Source: Prinia subflava
Taxonomy: Eukaryota; Chordata; Aves; Passeriformes; Cisticolidae
Reading direction: 5' to 3'
DNA: 64,000 nucleotides
NCBI RefSeq assembly: GCF_021018805.1
Contig: NC_086251.1
Coordinates: 40,742,767-40,806,766, forward strand
Every line of letters starts with the position of its first letter. The stretch's first letter is position 1. Shown in pieces: positions 10,801-23,100 of this stretch. The notes beneath the pieces were generated by a model, which worked only from the letters and a program-made list of their open reading frames with translations, had not been told where the DNA came from and ran no database searches. A program made the position numbers and the translations under genes.

Positions 10801-13474
10801 CCTGCTTGTGCTGAATTGTCACGGGGTTGTCAGAAAGAACAGGGCAGCAAGGCTGTGCTGCAGGCCTGCGGGCTCCCAAATCCAATGGAGCTGCTAACAT
10901 GTCGTTTCTAGCTGAGGATAAAGTGACTACTGACAGCTCATCTCAAGGTGGTGCTGAGGGCTTGGTGATCAGGCAAGCAGCAAGAGGGGGTTTGCACTAG
11001 AGCCAAGGTGTGGGTATTGCCAGGTGCCTCTCAGTATGTGGGCTACTGACTTCTGTGACAGAGACAAACTCCGTGGGTGCCAAGCAGAGGCACTGCTGCA
11101 TTTTGCAGGTGTTTGCCAAGTGTGGCACCCCTTTTCTTCTGTGCAGACCTTCCCTGGAGGCAGTGACCTGATTCACTCTCTAGCTCCAGACAGCAGGTAA
11201 TGGATGAGTGGCTAAGGTAGTCAGGTGCTGGTGCGTGCTGGCACTGCTGTATGACTGAGCAGCATAATGCCACCCCATGCAGCCAGTGTAACAGGCTGGC
11301 AAAGCCAAGCTCAGCGGTCCAAACAAACCTCCTCAGCTGCAGGTGCAAGGTGTTCTCTGTGTCTGCAAAGTGAATGCAGGCACCTATTCTTCTGTCTGTT
11401 GAATACCTGCAGGTTATTGGATGACGTGCACAAGTTTTAGGAGCAATGCAAGCAGCCAGTGTATGCTGTGTGACACGGAGCCTCATTCAGGCAGGGCTTG
11501 GAGCAGCACATTTCTTCATCTGACAGCAACCATCTGCTGTGGCTGCAAGGTCCCACACTGCTTGGCAGCTGAGTTTGCATGCTGGGGTAGCAGCACCTCT
11601 GCATTTCTCCCAGCCATGCTCTGGAGTGTTCCTTAGTGCCAGCTGGCACCTGGGTGGTTTAGACATGAGTGCCGAAGGGTTCAAGGCTGTGCTCCAAATT
11701 CAAGATAGAGCTACCTATGGGTCCCTCTCACTGTGCAGTGGTGGGGAAAGGAGGAAGGCTGCATGGGGAATGGGATGAAGAAGAGTACATCCATCCTTTA
11801 TAAATGTAATGCCATAGTAGATGGGAGAAGCTTCCCTCAGATGTTGTTTACTTCTGTCTTTCCTGCTGTGAAATCAGTAGACATCCAAAGATGGGTGCTG
11901 ACCTAAATTAGGGCTGCAGGAAAATTTCCCTATGTAGGGACTAAAAGTCCCACTAGTTTAGAGTGGAAACTAGTGAAATGCCACATGATAGAGATGTGCA
12001 GAGCAATTCCTGGCTTAGAGATAAGTCTGTTCCTCTGCTCACCCCCTCACAAGATGTTCAAAGAAATGGAAAGACAACTCATTTCACACTGGTAAACTGA
12101 CACACTTCTCACAGAGCCAGCAAACTGGTTTGTGCAGGTGGACAAGATGCCCTGCTGGCCAACAGTTTCAGATGGCTCACAAAGGATCAGGTATTGATAT
12201 GAAGAGCAAGGATACCTAAAACTGAAGTAAGAAAGTTTGGCTTAAATAAGATAAAAGATGACATGATTCTTTGGTTCATCATCTACTTTGGGGTTCAGGT
12301 AAAGAATGGTGGCAAGGAGTATCTATTTTCCTGTCCCTCCTTTGAAACCAATTTTGGCATTATAAGTGACACCAGGAGGACCAAGTCTTCAAGTCAGGGC
12401 CTTGCACCATCACTGCTGGCCTGGCTTAGGGTGCAGCACCTCTCCCTCATCCCAACTCCAAAGCACCATGAGGGATGAGGTTCCATGGAGGCTGCAGGTC
12501 ACTTGTGTCCAGGGTGTGACAGCACGTGCCAGTGCACTGTCCAGGCTGATGGGGCTCATATCCACCTGTGTGTTTTGGTAACTCTGCCAGTGTGGTTGTG
12601 CCGTTCAGCACTGCTTGCACAGGCACCAAGTGTACCTTCTGCACAAGCTCCCCTGTCGCCTCCTTCACAGCCACTCTGCCCCAGGCTGCCTGTCCTCCCC
12701 CACGCTGCCTCCGGCGTGCTGGGCTCCAGCTCTGCTTGCACAAGCACCACACATGCCTGGGCACAAGCTCACTGCATGTGAGCCCATCAGTGCAGCTGCT
12801 TGTGCTGAACACCTCCTCCAATCCTGCTGTGTGAGCTGAAGGATTTGGGAAGCTCTTGTTCCTACCAAGTGGGGTGGAGAGAAGGGAAAACCGGTGTACA
12901 CACGCCCATAATCCAAAAGTGAAGCAGATCCCATTGGGGTGAAAGTACAGTGCTAGCATGGATGTTGTTCACAGCCATCTCCTGCCGAGGTGGGTGTCTC
13001 AGAGTCTATCTGAGAACATGCCCTAAATAAGCTGTATTCAGTCCTTGGGAGTCTTGAACATGTTTTGTGGTGATGAGTGGTTGAAGGACATTTTTCTTCT
13101 GAATGGAGTCATAAAGCAGCAACGTAATACACTCAAGAGTCATGTATTATTTAAGAGACACCATCCACCCCCATGCCATGGATCACGGCTTCAAACAAAG
13201 CCCTGTGAACATCAAATCCTCCATCAGGCATTGTTCATCCCCTGGGAGCACAATTTTTGCTGCTTGGTTGGGTTCACTGCAGCAGTAGCAGAGTCCCAAG
13301 GCCTAGTCCTGCTAGGCTGAACAGCCACATGTGTCTCTCCTGCTCTTGTATCTCCTGGGAAGCACAAAGGAAGCAAGGGCCATGGCCCCTTGCCATCACC
13401 AGTAAGTCTACCCCTGGGTGGATCAGCCCTTCTGGTTAAACGGGTCACTGCCCTTCCTCTTTGGGCCTTCCCCG

Positions 13475-13690
13475 TCATCACCGAACGAGACTGCCACCGA
13501 GATGAGTCAAACCGTCAGACAACATCTGCACCTCCACACGCCCGTCCATGCGCTTGGATAGTTCAGCTGGTGGGCTCAGCCAGGCAGCGGAACCAAAGAA
13601 CCCTGCCTGACGGGGGGCGTCTGGTGGCTGAACCTTTTCAGTGTCCCAAGCGCAGCTGGGCGATCTGGTTCATTTTTGACTGATCCCAGA
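13475..13690. other. Isolated CpG-containing patch in intergenic DNA
   Basis: About 215 bases hold noticeably more CpG dinucleotides than the surrounding several kilobases, and include an AP-1 type TGAGTCA at 13505-13511. It is not recognised as a known repeat or exon. It could be a decayed repeat, a young insertion or a regulatory element; the sequence does not decide. Confidence 0.3.
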
Positions 13691-14170
13691 AGGTAGACAA
13701 GGCCTGTGAAGACAGCGGTGAGAGAAAGTTTGGCCTTGAATGGATGTACTCTACCAGGGTTTGAGATCTGCTGACCTGGAAACTTGTAAGTGTACATCTG
13801 AGTATTTGCTCATGAGCTGCTAAGTCCTTGCCAGAAACAGGTTAGAGGTTGCTCAACTAAATACACAACCAGTTGATCTGTACAGGGTAATGTGGTTCAT
13901 CCCTTCAAAATAGCCTGGGGTGAACTCTAATAATTGGTGTCTTGAGACTGAAACTCCCATGTGTGCAGGAGGTCTCACCCTGCCAACCTCCTGTCGACCC
14001 TTCAGCTCTAGCAGGGCTTGCTCTTCCTCTCCAGCTGGGAGATGGACCCCATCTACCTGGTACTCAGTGTCCATATCTGGAAAGCTAGCACACTTGGCAT
14101 TTTCTTTCTACAATTTCCTCCTTTTAAAATATGGACAAAAAACCATAAAAAGCATTACTAATCACATTTT

Positions 14171-14320
14171 AAAAACCCCAAAAAACAAACAAACAAACAA
14201 AAAAAAAACCAAAAAACAAAAAAACAAAAAAAAAAAAAAACAAAAAAAAAAACAAAAAAAAAAAAAACAAAACCAAACAAAAAAACCAACAACAACAAAA
14301 AAACACATAAAAGTGGCAAA
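14171..14320. repeat. A-rich low-complexity tract
   Basis: About 150 bases consist almost only of A with interspersed C (AAAC and AAAAAC units, then pure A runs). The lysine-rich and phenylalanine-rich open frames across it are artefacts of composition. It could be a degenerate poly(A) tail of a retroposed sequence or an expanded simple repeat. Confidence 0.9.
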
Positions 14321-15948
14321 GCCAAGTACTGAAAAATCTAGAAATTGCCAGAAATGGGTTTGCCTAGGCAGCCTAGTGCCAGCTGTCTTGTGCATATGAT
14401 CACTTCCTACATTTTGCCCCAGATTGCCACCTCTTCAGCACCCAGGTTGGACCTTGGCTGGAGGGAGCAATAAGCTGGACAGCTATGCTGCCTCCTTTCT
14501 TAGCAAGGCTGGGAAACTCCTATCAAGTTAGTGAAGTGAGAGACTGCAGAAAGAAACGTGGTTCTCCCGGTAGACAGCTGATGCCTCCCTGGAGAGCTGG
14601 GTCTGTGTCATCCCCTGCCTTGAAGTTACTCTGTGAGTTGGTGAGCCACATAAGCAAGAGCTTTCACAGAAGCAGCCACGTCTTCCTCATTTCCCAAGCT
14701 GCTTTACAGAAGAATTGAAGATTTTCAGATGCAGTCACAGACATCAGGATCTGGGGTTTGACTAAACTAAGTGCTATATAGTGCCAAAACTATCAAAAAA
14801 TTTAGATCCTAGTTGGTTTAAAACATGTATCCAAAATTAATGAGTACTTATGACCTGAATCTCTTTTGTCTCTTATTTTGCACCTGGTAAATAGGTATAA
14901 CTCCATCCCCTCATCCCCAGCTCCGGACCTGAAAAAGTGGCTGAGAAAACAGCTTCATTAATAACCCTGAAGCACTCACTCAGTGCTGAAGTGATGAGCA
15001 TTACAAGGAGTCCATGAAGAAATGGAAAAGCAGGATGTTGGAGCATGCTGACTGCAGGACAAGATGAAGGTAACACAGCCACCCCAATGAATATACCCTA
15101 GTGGATCAGGCAGCCACAGAGCACAGCATGAAACACAGCATGAGGGCGTAAATGCAGCGTGCTTTAGGAATTTAATGATGGGATTTCCATAATTTTGAGC
15201 ACTTGACTTACAGCCCTTGTCATGTATCAGACATTCCAGGTGTAAAGTACCTGTTTCCTGTACATTGGCTGGTTGCACCCGGTAAGGACTGGAAGTGTTG
15301 GAGTTTGCTCTGTGCCAAGTGGGATGAATTTGGTGGGATTATGTTTCAGCTCTCCTGACACAGCCTCACTCTCATACTCAGCTCGGTCAAGATGAAATAG
15401 CTCTGGTGACAGAGACTGGGGAAGCTGCACATGTTGCAGACAGGACATGCATGCTGGCAGAGTGGGTCATGGCAGAAGCATCTGGTAGAGAGCAGGGACT
15501 TTGTTCAACACAACCATTCACTTAACATCTCTTCTTAGCACTGATTTCTATGCTAAAATCTCCAAATTCATGTTAAGAATTTATAAACAAGTTGTTGCAA
15601 TTGTCCAAATATTGTAAGAAATTATTTGCATAAAATGCTACATGTGAAGCAGAAACAACCTTGGTGGTTTACAGGAGGCTGAAGTTGGTAACTGCTCTAG
15701 GCTGGATTTTTAAATAGCACTAGGCACTGAATGGCTGTGCAAATGAGATGAGTGAGGTGGATGGGGTGAGATGCCATTTTGAATATTGTTGTCATCAATC
15801 TGCTGCAGGCAAGAGCTCTGGAGCAGTAGGTTTACAAGGGAACTCCAGCATCCACCTGTGCTGAGGAAGCTGATTGCACATGTGGGACACAGGGATAAAA
15901 TACCCCATGTGCTCTCTTGGGTCTGAGGAACTCATCCTCGTAGCACCT

Positions 15949-16010
15949 TTTTTTTTGTTTGTTTGTTTGTTTTGGTTTTTTTTTGGTTTTTTTGGGTTTT
16001 TTTGGTTTAC
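15949..16010. repeat. T-rich simple repeat (TTTG/TTTGG units)
   Basis: A run of T, then GTTT units repeated several times, then TTTTTTTGG-like units. It is simple sequence with no coding meaning. Confidence 0.9.
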
Positions 16011-19000
16011 CTCTTATTTAAACCCTGGGAACATAACTCATAATATAATTGATTGCATCATGAGGCAGGATTCAACCTAGACTTCTTTTGAGAGACATTT
16101 CTTCCCAGCCACTTCATATAAAGGGGCTTGAATAACTCTCCTGAATTGCCCATCTCAAGGTCTTCCTAACCTCATCATGTTTCAAACATCAGACCTCCAC
16201 CTTTCCTGCTGCAGTTGTAGCCTGTTGCTTCTTACCCTGCTTTGGCTGCACAGAAACCATCTGACCACCCTTTCCATTACAACATATGAAAGACTGTTCC
16301 TTCCTCACCACCCACTTCTCATCCCCAAGACTTCTCTTTTCTAGGCTAAATGGGCCCAACTTCTTCACTCCTTTCTTTTAGTGCAATTATCTCTGTGTGT
16401 TTATCCTTTGTTTTGTTTTCTTTCAGACTACTTCACTTCTTGGCCTGGGACTCTGAATGGGTCCTGCACAGGCAGCACAAGGCAGTCACCTCCTCTGCCC
16501 TGTCCCAGAACCCCAAGTCAATACGTGACCCCTTAGCTGCTGGCAAAGCTTCTGTTTTCAGTCGTCTGCAACCCTTGGAGTTTTTCCCTGCTATTCTGCT
16601 GCCCCATCAGTTATTCCCCAGATCTTCTACCTACAGCTCGCTTTGCTTTACATTTGCATTTGTTCTTGCTGAACTTCATCTTGCTGCTTTCAAACCATTT
16701 CTCTGCAGTCGAGGTCACACCAAGCCCAGGCTCCAGAGTCCCTGCAGCCTCTCTGTCCTAAGACAAGACTCCCATCAGCATTGCCTGCTGTAATTTACAA
16801 GGGACAAGTACAGGACTGGTTGGTCCTGTCCTTCCCCTAAAAACCTTTGGAACCTTCCTTTCTCCATCAAGGTGCTGGTATGGCAGTAGCCTAGCACTGG
16901 TGAGTTTTTCCAGTGTCACTGACAGTGATTTCACAGCTCCTGTGATTAAGATCAAAGAAAACTCAATGATTCCAGAGAGAAAGTCAGGGAATGTTATTCA
17001 CAGTGTAAATTTAGTCACCTAAGTCAAGCACAGAGATTAGGAGACTGACTCCTGAAGCTCCCCCTTATGGAGTGGGGGAGCCTGGGCAGGGGCAGCAGGA
17101 AATCAGCTCCCCATGTTGTGCCTGGGAAATGCCCAGGTCATTTCCCACAAAGCTGTGAGCAGATGCTGGTGCAGCCATACTGGTGGTTTCTGCTGCTCTG
17201 GTTGGGGGATCACATCTCTGACCAGAGAAATGGCAGGGGGCTCTCACTGCCTGTGAGGAGATAACATGGGCCCAGCCCAGAGAAGCATTGTGAAGGCTCT
17301 GCCCATCTTCCCACCAGGAGACACTTGTCTCACAGATGCTTATTCATTCATAAGCGGAAGGAATTCATTAATATCACGGCCAGTTCAAGGGAAAAGAGTG
17401 TGTTTGGACACGGCAGGAAAAGAGATGCTCTCTTAGTCCTGCTCAGAAACACAAAGTGTCCAAGCCCTCTCCCATGCTGTTGCTCTCTCCTTAGGTATCT
17501 TCATCAGCTGTTCATAAAAGCCCAGCTCTGAGCAAACCAAGGTGCACTCAAAACCTTCCTCCTGTGGATCAAAGAACATGATCAAAGGCTATAGCCTTTG
17601 CCATAGCCACATTCTAGACAGTTTTGCACTGACTGTCCAGCTCCTGCCAGGACACTCAGCTTCCCTCACCACCTTCTGCCAACAGCTCCACCACCTTCCC
17701 AGCTGCCTCCCAGATGCTGGCCCTGCTAGGTACAAAAGGAAGGAGTTCAGCTAATTTGTGCAATAATGGAACAAGGATATTTTTCTCTGAGGAAGGAGCT
17801 GCCTCCATCCAGCAGCCTGCAGAGCAGGACAGAGACCAGGCAGTCTCTGAAACCTGCTCCCCAGCAGAGGAGTGTGGTTTCCTCGGGAGAGTGGGAATCC
17901 AGCAGTGTGCTTCCTGGAAAGGAAGTGCTGCACAGGGTTACCGAGTTCAGAGGAAGTGTAGCGATGCAGCGAGCTGATGGATCCTTCAAGGGCTGTGCTG
18001 CTATCCAGTGCCTTGGGAGGCCTCAACTCAACACCTCTCACCTCACCGATGCCTTTGGGTACTCCATTTCTGGAGCCAGCTGCACCAGAAGAGCCCTGTG
18101 TGCTACAGGGGGGCTGCACTTCCAGGAGATTGGGTCCCTCAGTGTGGGTCGTGCCAGGCAAACCCTTGCAGCAGTGTTAAAAAGTGTGGTGGATCCTAGC
18201 ATTTGCATATAGCACACCAGGAGGAAAAATACACTCAGTGCTGTGAAATGTTCAGATAAAAGGGCTAAGAGCAGAACACCGGTGCCACAGGATGTTTCTA
18301 AAGAGGGAAATGGGTCAAAATGGAGTCGTTTCCCTACCGGAGCAAAGTCAGGAGATTTCCCTGAGCCACCAAGCCTGCAGCCAGCCCCATGCAGTTCTTG
18401 GTTTTGGCCAGGTTTGCTCCTGTGTTGGCTCCATGAGTGGCAAGGATGGAAAGAAATGCTAGCAGTGCCCATGCAAGTCTGCATTGAGTTGCAAGCACAT
18501 GCTTCTCTCTAAGTGTATTTTCTGTGCTGCAATACAGAAATTTTTCCCAAATGATGACTGCATCTCAAGTGCCCTGAACTATGTTCTGCTGCTGAGACTT
18601 GCTAGCTCTTCCTACCTGAGGCAGGAGAAACTCAACCAAAAGACCCACAGGCAACAAAAAGCAGTAAGCTGGGAACTGGGAATTGCTGTTTTCCACAGCA
18701 GTGGGTTACTGTGGATGGGTTCATGCCTGTTTCTAGATCTGCTCCTTATTGCACATGCAAGAAGGTAGCAGCTCCAAAGTTGTGTGCTCCTGTCTGTGGA
18801 TGGAGAGCCTGTTGGCATGTGACCCTGGCTCACCCTGCTGGATCTGGTGACATGAGCAGATCAGAAAGCAAATGGTCCCTGCTTTGGCACTTCCTACTTC
18901 TGCATTGTCACCTCCAGAGCCACTAGCATGGGCTACTCCCTGAAGCACTGCTGTCCTAGGGGCTGACTGCACATCTTTAGTCTTCTGAGGATCATACTAA

Positions 19001-19365
19001 GGATAGAAATAGTCCCAGAGAGCACAGACTGGAGGACAAAGAAGGGGATCCCAAGCAGCTTCTCCTTGCTGCTGTCTGCATGGGCTGATCCACAGATTCT
19101 TACATTTACAGCACTTTGTCTGCCAGGGTTGATATTCCCTTAAGGGCCAGTGGAGACATCCTAATGAATGTTTTAAAGTGCTAAGTGGCTTTGCTTTGTA
19201 GAAAATACTGGTCCTACCCACTCCAAATGTTCTATGATCCTGAGCTTTTCTTCTTAGATGGGACTGGTGCTCCAGCGTGCTCACATTAAGCACCTGCACA
19301 AGCAGTGTTTTTGTGGCACCTGCTGAGGGGACCCGTCCCCTGCCCGGGATGCGCGTCAATGCTGT

Positions 19366-19387
19366 CGGGGGCGGCAGGAGGGGGCGG
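19366..19387 (+). promoter_or_regulatory. BATF: Pair of GC boxes upstream of BATF
   Basis: Two GGGGCGG Sp1/KLF-type motifs lie about 14 bases apart in a short CpG-containing patch (19325-19400), about 700 bases before the BATF start codon. They may belong to a distal part of the BATF promoter or to an upstream first exon. Function is inferred from the motif and position only. Confidence 0.4.
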
Positions 19388-19807
19388 CTGGGCTGTGGGG
19401 AGATCTGTGGCTGCTTGGGAATTTCCTCAGCTGCGTTGGGGTGACTGAGGTTGCCTAGGGCTGGACTGACCTCCTGCCTGCATCGGGCTAGCATGGAACA
19501 CGGTGTCCCTGGACTTTCTGTGGCTCCCAGTGCCACCTCCTCCGCACTGTCCTCCTTTGAGGGTCCAAGTTTCACAGCCAGAGCTGGGGCTTTTCTTCCT
19601 TTCCATCTCTGCTGTTTGTCTCAGAGAAAACCCATCGTGTTGTTTTTCAACTGCCTGAAGGTGTTTTTTGGGGGTTTTTCAGGCTATTTTGAAGCTCATT
19701 TTTCCCAGATGTGCTTTTTTTTTCTTCTTTTTCTTTTTTTTTTTTAATTGGTTTTTTTAAAAAAAAATTCTTCTGTAAATTTTCTTCTTTGCCTTAAAGT
19801 TTCCGGC

Positions 19808-19813
19808 CACGTG
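19808..19813. promoter_or_regulatory. BATF: CACGTG E-box in presumed BATF promoter
   Basis: The context is GGCCACGTGAC, a good binding sequence for USF/MITF/TFE-type bHLH-ZIP factors, with an ETS-like TTCCGG just before it. It lies 259 bases upstream of the BATF ATG and about 40 bases after a T-rich tract (19718-19746). No TATA box is evident, so transcription probably starts within about 19820-19900. Confidence 0.4.
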
Positions 19814-20071
19814 ACTTTCAGCTTACATCCCTGAGGTTCTGAGAAACCACAGGAGGCTGAGACCTAAAGGGAAGGTGCAGAGGCTCTGAGAGGAGAGGCA
19901 GCGAAAGTGTTGGAGGGCAGGAGGACAGAGTGCTTCTGGGACGGGTGAGAGCAGGGAGCCAAGGGCCACACCAGAGGTGACAGAGGAGGACAGAGAAGAG
20001 GCAGAGAAGCAAGACAGAAAGCAAGAGCACAAAGGAAGCTGAAGAGACCCTGGGAGCCAGAAACAGCAGCT

Positions 20072-20137
20072 ATGCCCCACAGCTCCGACAGCAGTGATTC
20101 CAGCAGCTTCAGCCAGTCTCCCCCTCCCAGCAAGCAG
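20072..20137 (+). CDS. BATF: BATF coding exon 1
   Basis: 22 codons from ATG at 20072: MPHSSDSSDSSSFSQSPPPS followed by KQ. The context CAGCTATGC is a modest Kozak match, but the N-terminus matches mammalian BATF, which fixes the start. The donor is GTAAAG at 20138, phase 0. It carries one extra Ser relative to human. Confidence 0.97.
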
Positions 20138-23100
20138 GTAAAGCAGGGGCCCTTCCCCAGCTCTCCCCAGCTATTTCAGGGTGGGCCACGGGTGGGCAGG
20201 AAGTAGGGTGGCACCCACTGTTGGTGTTTTCACAGTGCAATATAGAAGAGCTTTCTAAGAATGGCTGTGGGGAGAGACATGCAGGGCTCAGCCAAGGGCC
20301 CTGGCAGAAGCTCCAGCCACTGAGCTGGGTATGGGCTGAGAGAGATGACCTGGTTACCTGGGGCTACACCAGGGCAGCTGGGGGCCCAGGACCCCAGGCA
20401 CGGTGGATCCTATGATACGTGCCAGGCAGGCAGGAAGCTTTGGCCTGACTTGGTGCTCTGGTGAGGAGCCTGAGCAGGCACCTCCTGGCCATGGAACAGG
20501 GCAGCTGAGGGGCAACCTGCCCGCTTCCTGCTTCTGTAGACAGCACTTGGGACCCAGAAAAGCCCTGCTACTTTGGATCTGCTTTCTTTACTGTTCATTC
20601 TCAGCAGTTTTTCATGTCAGTGATGCTTCACAGAAGGATTTTGTTTTGTTTCATTGCATTCCTTAATGGCAGGTTTTTGCTGGCAGATACAGACACAAGT
20701 CTGAGGTATTCTCACTGCCTTTTCTGGCTAAACTTTATTGTATCTGTCATTTGCCATTTCTCTAGGGCTAGCAACAAGAGCAAGTGCCTGAGACTTTGCT
20801 CGGAAACCTTGGGGTTCATCAAGGCAGATGATTTTTGGCTTGCAAAAAAGGATGGGAATGCATCCTGGCTTGCATTCTAGTAAAGACAGGGATAAAGGAT
20901 ATAATGTTCCAAAGGATATAATTTTCCAAAGGATAGGAACGGACTTGATGCAGGACATGGGATCTGCTATATCTGAGACAATATCTGAGACATTTTCAGG
21001 TATTGAAGACAAGGATAGAACGGTTAAGTTCAAAGAAAAATATCTTGGGCTGGGGGAGGGGGGAGAGGATGTGGACAGATAGATGGGCTGGGAAGATAAC
21101 TTTTGTGGCTGAGTTTTGTAGTCTTGTGGAGAAGCAGTGGTGTGAGTGTTAAAGAGTCCACAAGAGGGGCAGTGCAATATGAAAATAGAAGATGAAAGTC
21201 TGTGGGACAGTTTCAACTGTCAGAAGGACCAGATCTCAGCAAAGAATGGCTGGTGCATGAAGCTCATGACCTGGAGACCTCTGTTCTCCCCTGAATAAGG
21301 GGCTTGGGAGTATTGCAGTCAGCACTGCAGGCATTGCTAACAGCAGACTCCAGAAAAAAGCAAGGACAGGGATCAGAGAGATGAAGCAAATAAGATCTGT
21401 GTTAAATACAAAAGCTCTGAGTTTGTCTAGTTAAACAAAGCAGGGACCATATTGTGTTGTGAGGGTCTGCAACCACTAAAGCCTGAGGCAGAAGGGTGAT
21501 GGAGAATAGAGGGACCTACAGGGGTGAAAAGAGGAAAACACAGGCTGAATATCTGGAAAATGGTATATCGAAGGAGCTGGAATGTCTACAGTGCCATTAC
21601 CCTGCAAAGAGAAAGGAAAGGAAAAGGTTTTCTGTACAAGAATTCAAATTGTCTTTTTTCCAGGGGAAGGTTCTCACTCTAGTCCATCAAACTATATCCC
21701 AGGCCAGTGTGTTGGTGAAGGGAGAGTGGCCATTTCCCAGCTGTGCTGGGATCCTCAAGGATGTCAGATGTGCCCCTCCTGGCAACAGGGGTACTAAAAG
21801 CATCACACATCCCCTGGGCTACGGCTTTATACTGGTGTGGAGGGTGTGTCCTGTGCTTCAATGATGTTATCTGCTGTGTCCTTTTCCCAACTACTGCCCT
21901 GCAAGAAAAGGGTGAGGGAGAGAATTCCCAGTCATTTCCATGCCTTGTTTCCCTAGGACTCTTCTGATGACATGAGGAAAGTCCAAAGGAGGGAGAAGAA
22001 TCGCATTGCTGCCCAGAAGAGCCGCCTGAGGCAGACCCAGAAAGCAGACACGCTGCACTTGGTGAGCACTCCCACCCTCCCCTGGTGCTGAGGACTCATA
22101 AGAGACAATGTGCTTTTCCCCTGGGACTGGAGCAGAGATGGTCAGTGGAGGCAGGACAGGAGCAGTGAGACCAAGGCAGGATGTAAGAGCAGCACTTGCA
22201 GTGAGAGCACACAGCCCAGGATGACTGCCATTGAAGTGTTTAGTTTTGCAGCTAGTTTTGAATCCAACTTTATCTCTCAGTCTTTCATTACTGATTTCCT
22301 TTCCCAACCTCTTCTGACTGAGCTCTTTGAAAGCACAGTCCCACCTGGGTTTGCTCTCCCCAGGTTTGAGATTCATGCCACCACTTACGCAGAGGTGCAA
22401 CAGCACACAAAGATACTTTTCTGTAGCACTGTGGGCACCCCCAACAGCTCTTCCTGGTACAGAGAATTAGATATCTGCCTTTCAGGAGGGATGGTCACTT
22501 CTGGCTGTGTGTGTTTGGGCAGGCATATGTAGTCAGTGCTGGAGCATAAGGCTGGGATGCTCTACATTTTGCACAGTGATAAATACAGTCCCGTGTATTC
22601 TGGGCCAGTGGTAGGAAGGATGAAGAACATGCAGCCTGCAGTGGCCAGAAACCATCTTTATCCTTGTGCTGGGCTTGGCTGTCCTGTGAAAAGTGGTAGT
22701 TGAGCTCATGTTCAAAAAACATCCTTTGATTTAGCAGTCTCCATATTTCCATTATTGGAAATAATTCTTGAGAATCCAGTTCTGAACCTTTGTCCTTACA
22801 TAGTGCCCTTAGTCCATGGTTGGAGCTAGGTTTAAGACAGAGATTTCACTCTTTTCTCAGTAGCTGATGAACCTTCTGGACCTGACATAGCTCTAGGCTG
22901 ATTGCAGTACATCAGCCAGCAGCAATGGCTCTGGGCAACTGTTTCTGAGAGACCCTTTCCTGGGTGTCAGTGGTCTCTCCACAGTAATCCTAGAGGTAGG
23001 GATGGGCTCTGAGCTTCCTCCAGGAAAATCATGCCTACCTGTGCACCAAACAGAATTGGGCTGCTTTTCTTAGAGCAGATAACAAACCACTTGCTTATGA

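Larger units (their letters stand above)
5131..19300. other. JDP2-BATF intergenic region
   Basis: About 14 kb without a recognisable coding exon on either strand. Contents noted separately: CR1 fragments (6055, 7401), a CpG island (6835-7400), A-rich and T-rich tracts (14171-14320, 15949-16010) and a small CpG-containing patch (13475-13690). The remaining sequence (for example 8000-13400 and 16100-19300) is ordinary non-repetitive DNA in which I see only short, low-complexity open frames. Confidence 0.7.

Noticed and set aside
13920..14399. Lys-rich (and, antisense, Phe-rich) open frames
   Set aside because: They arise entirely from the A-rich simple tract at 14171-14320.
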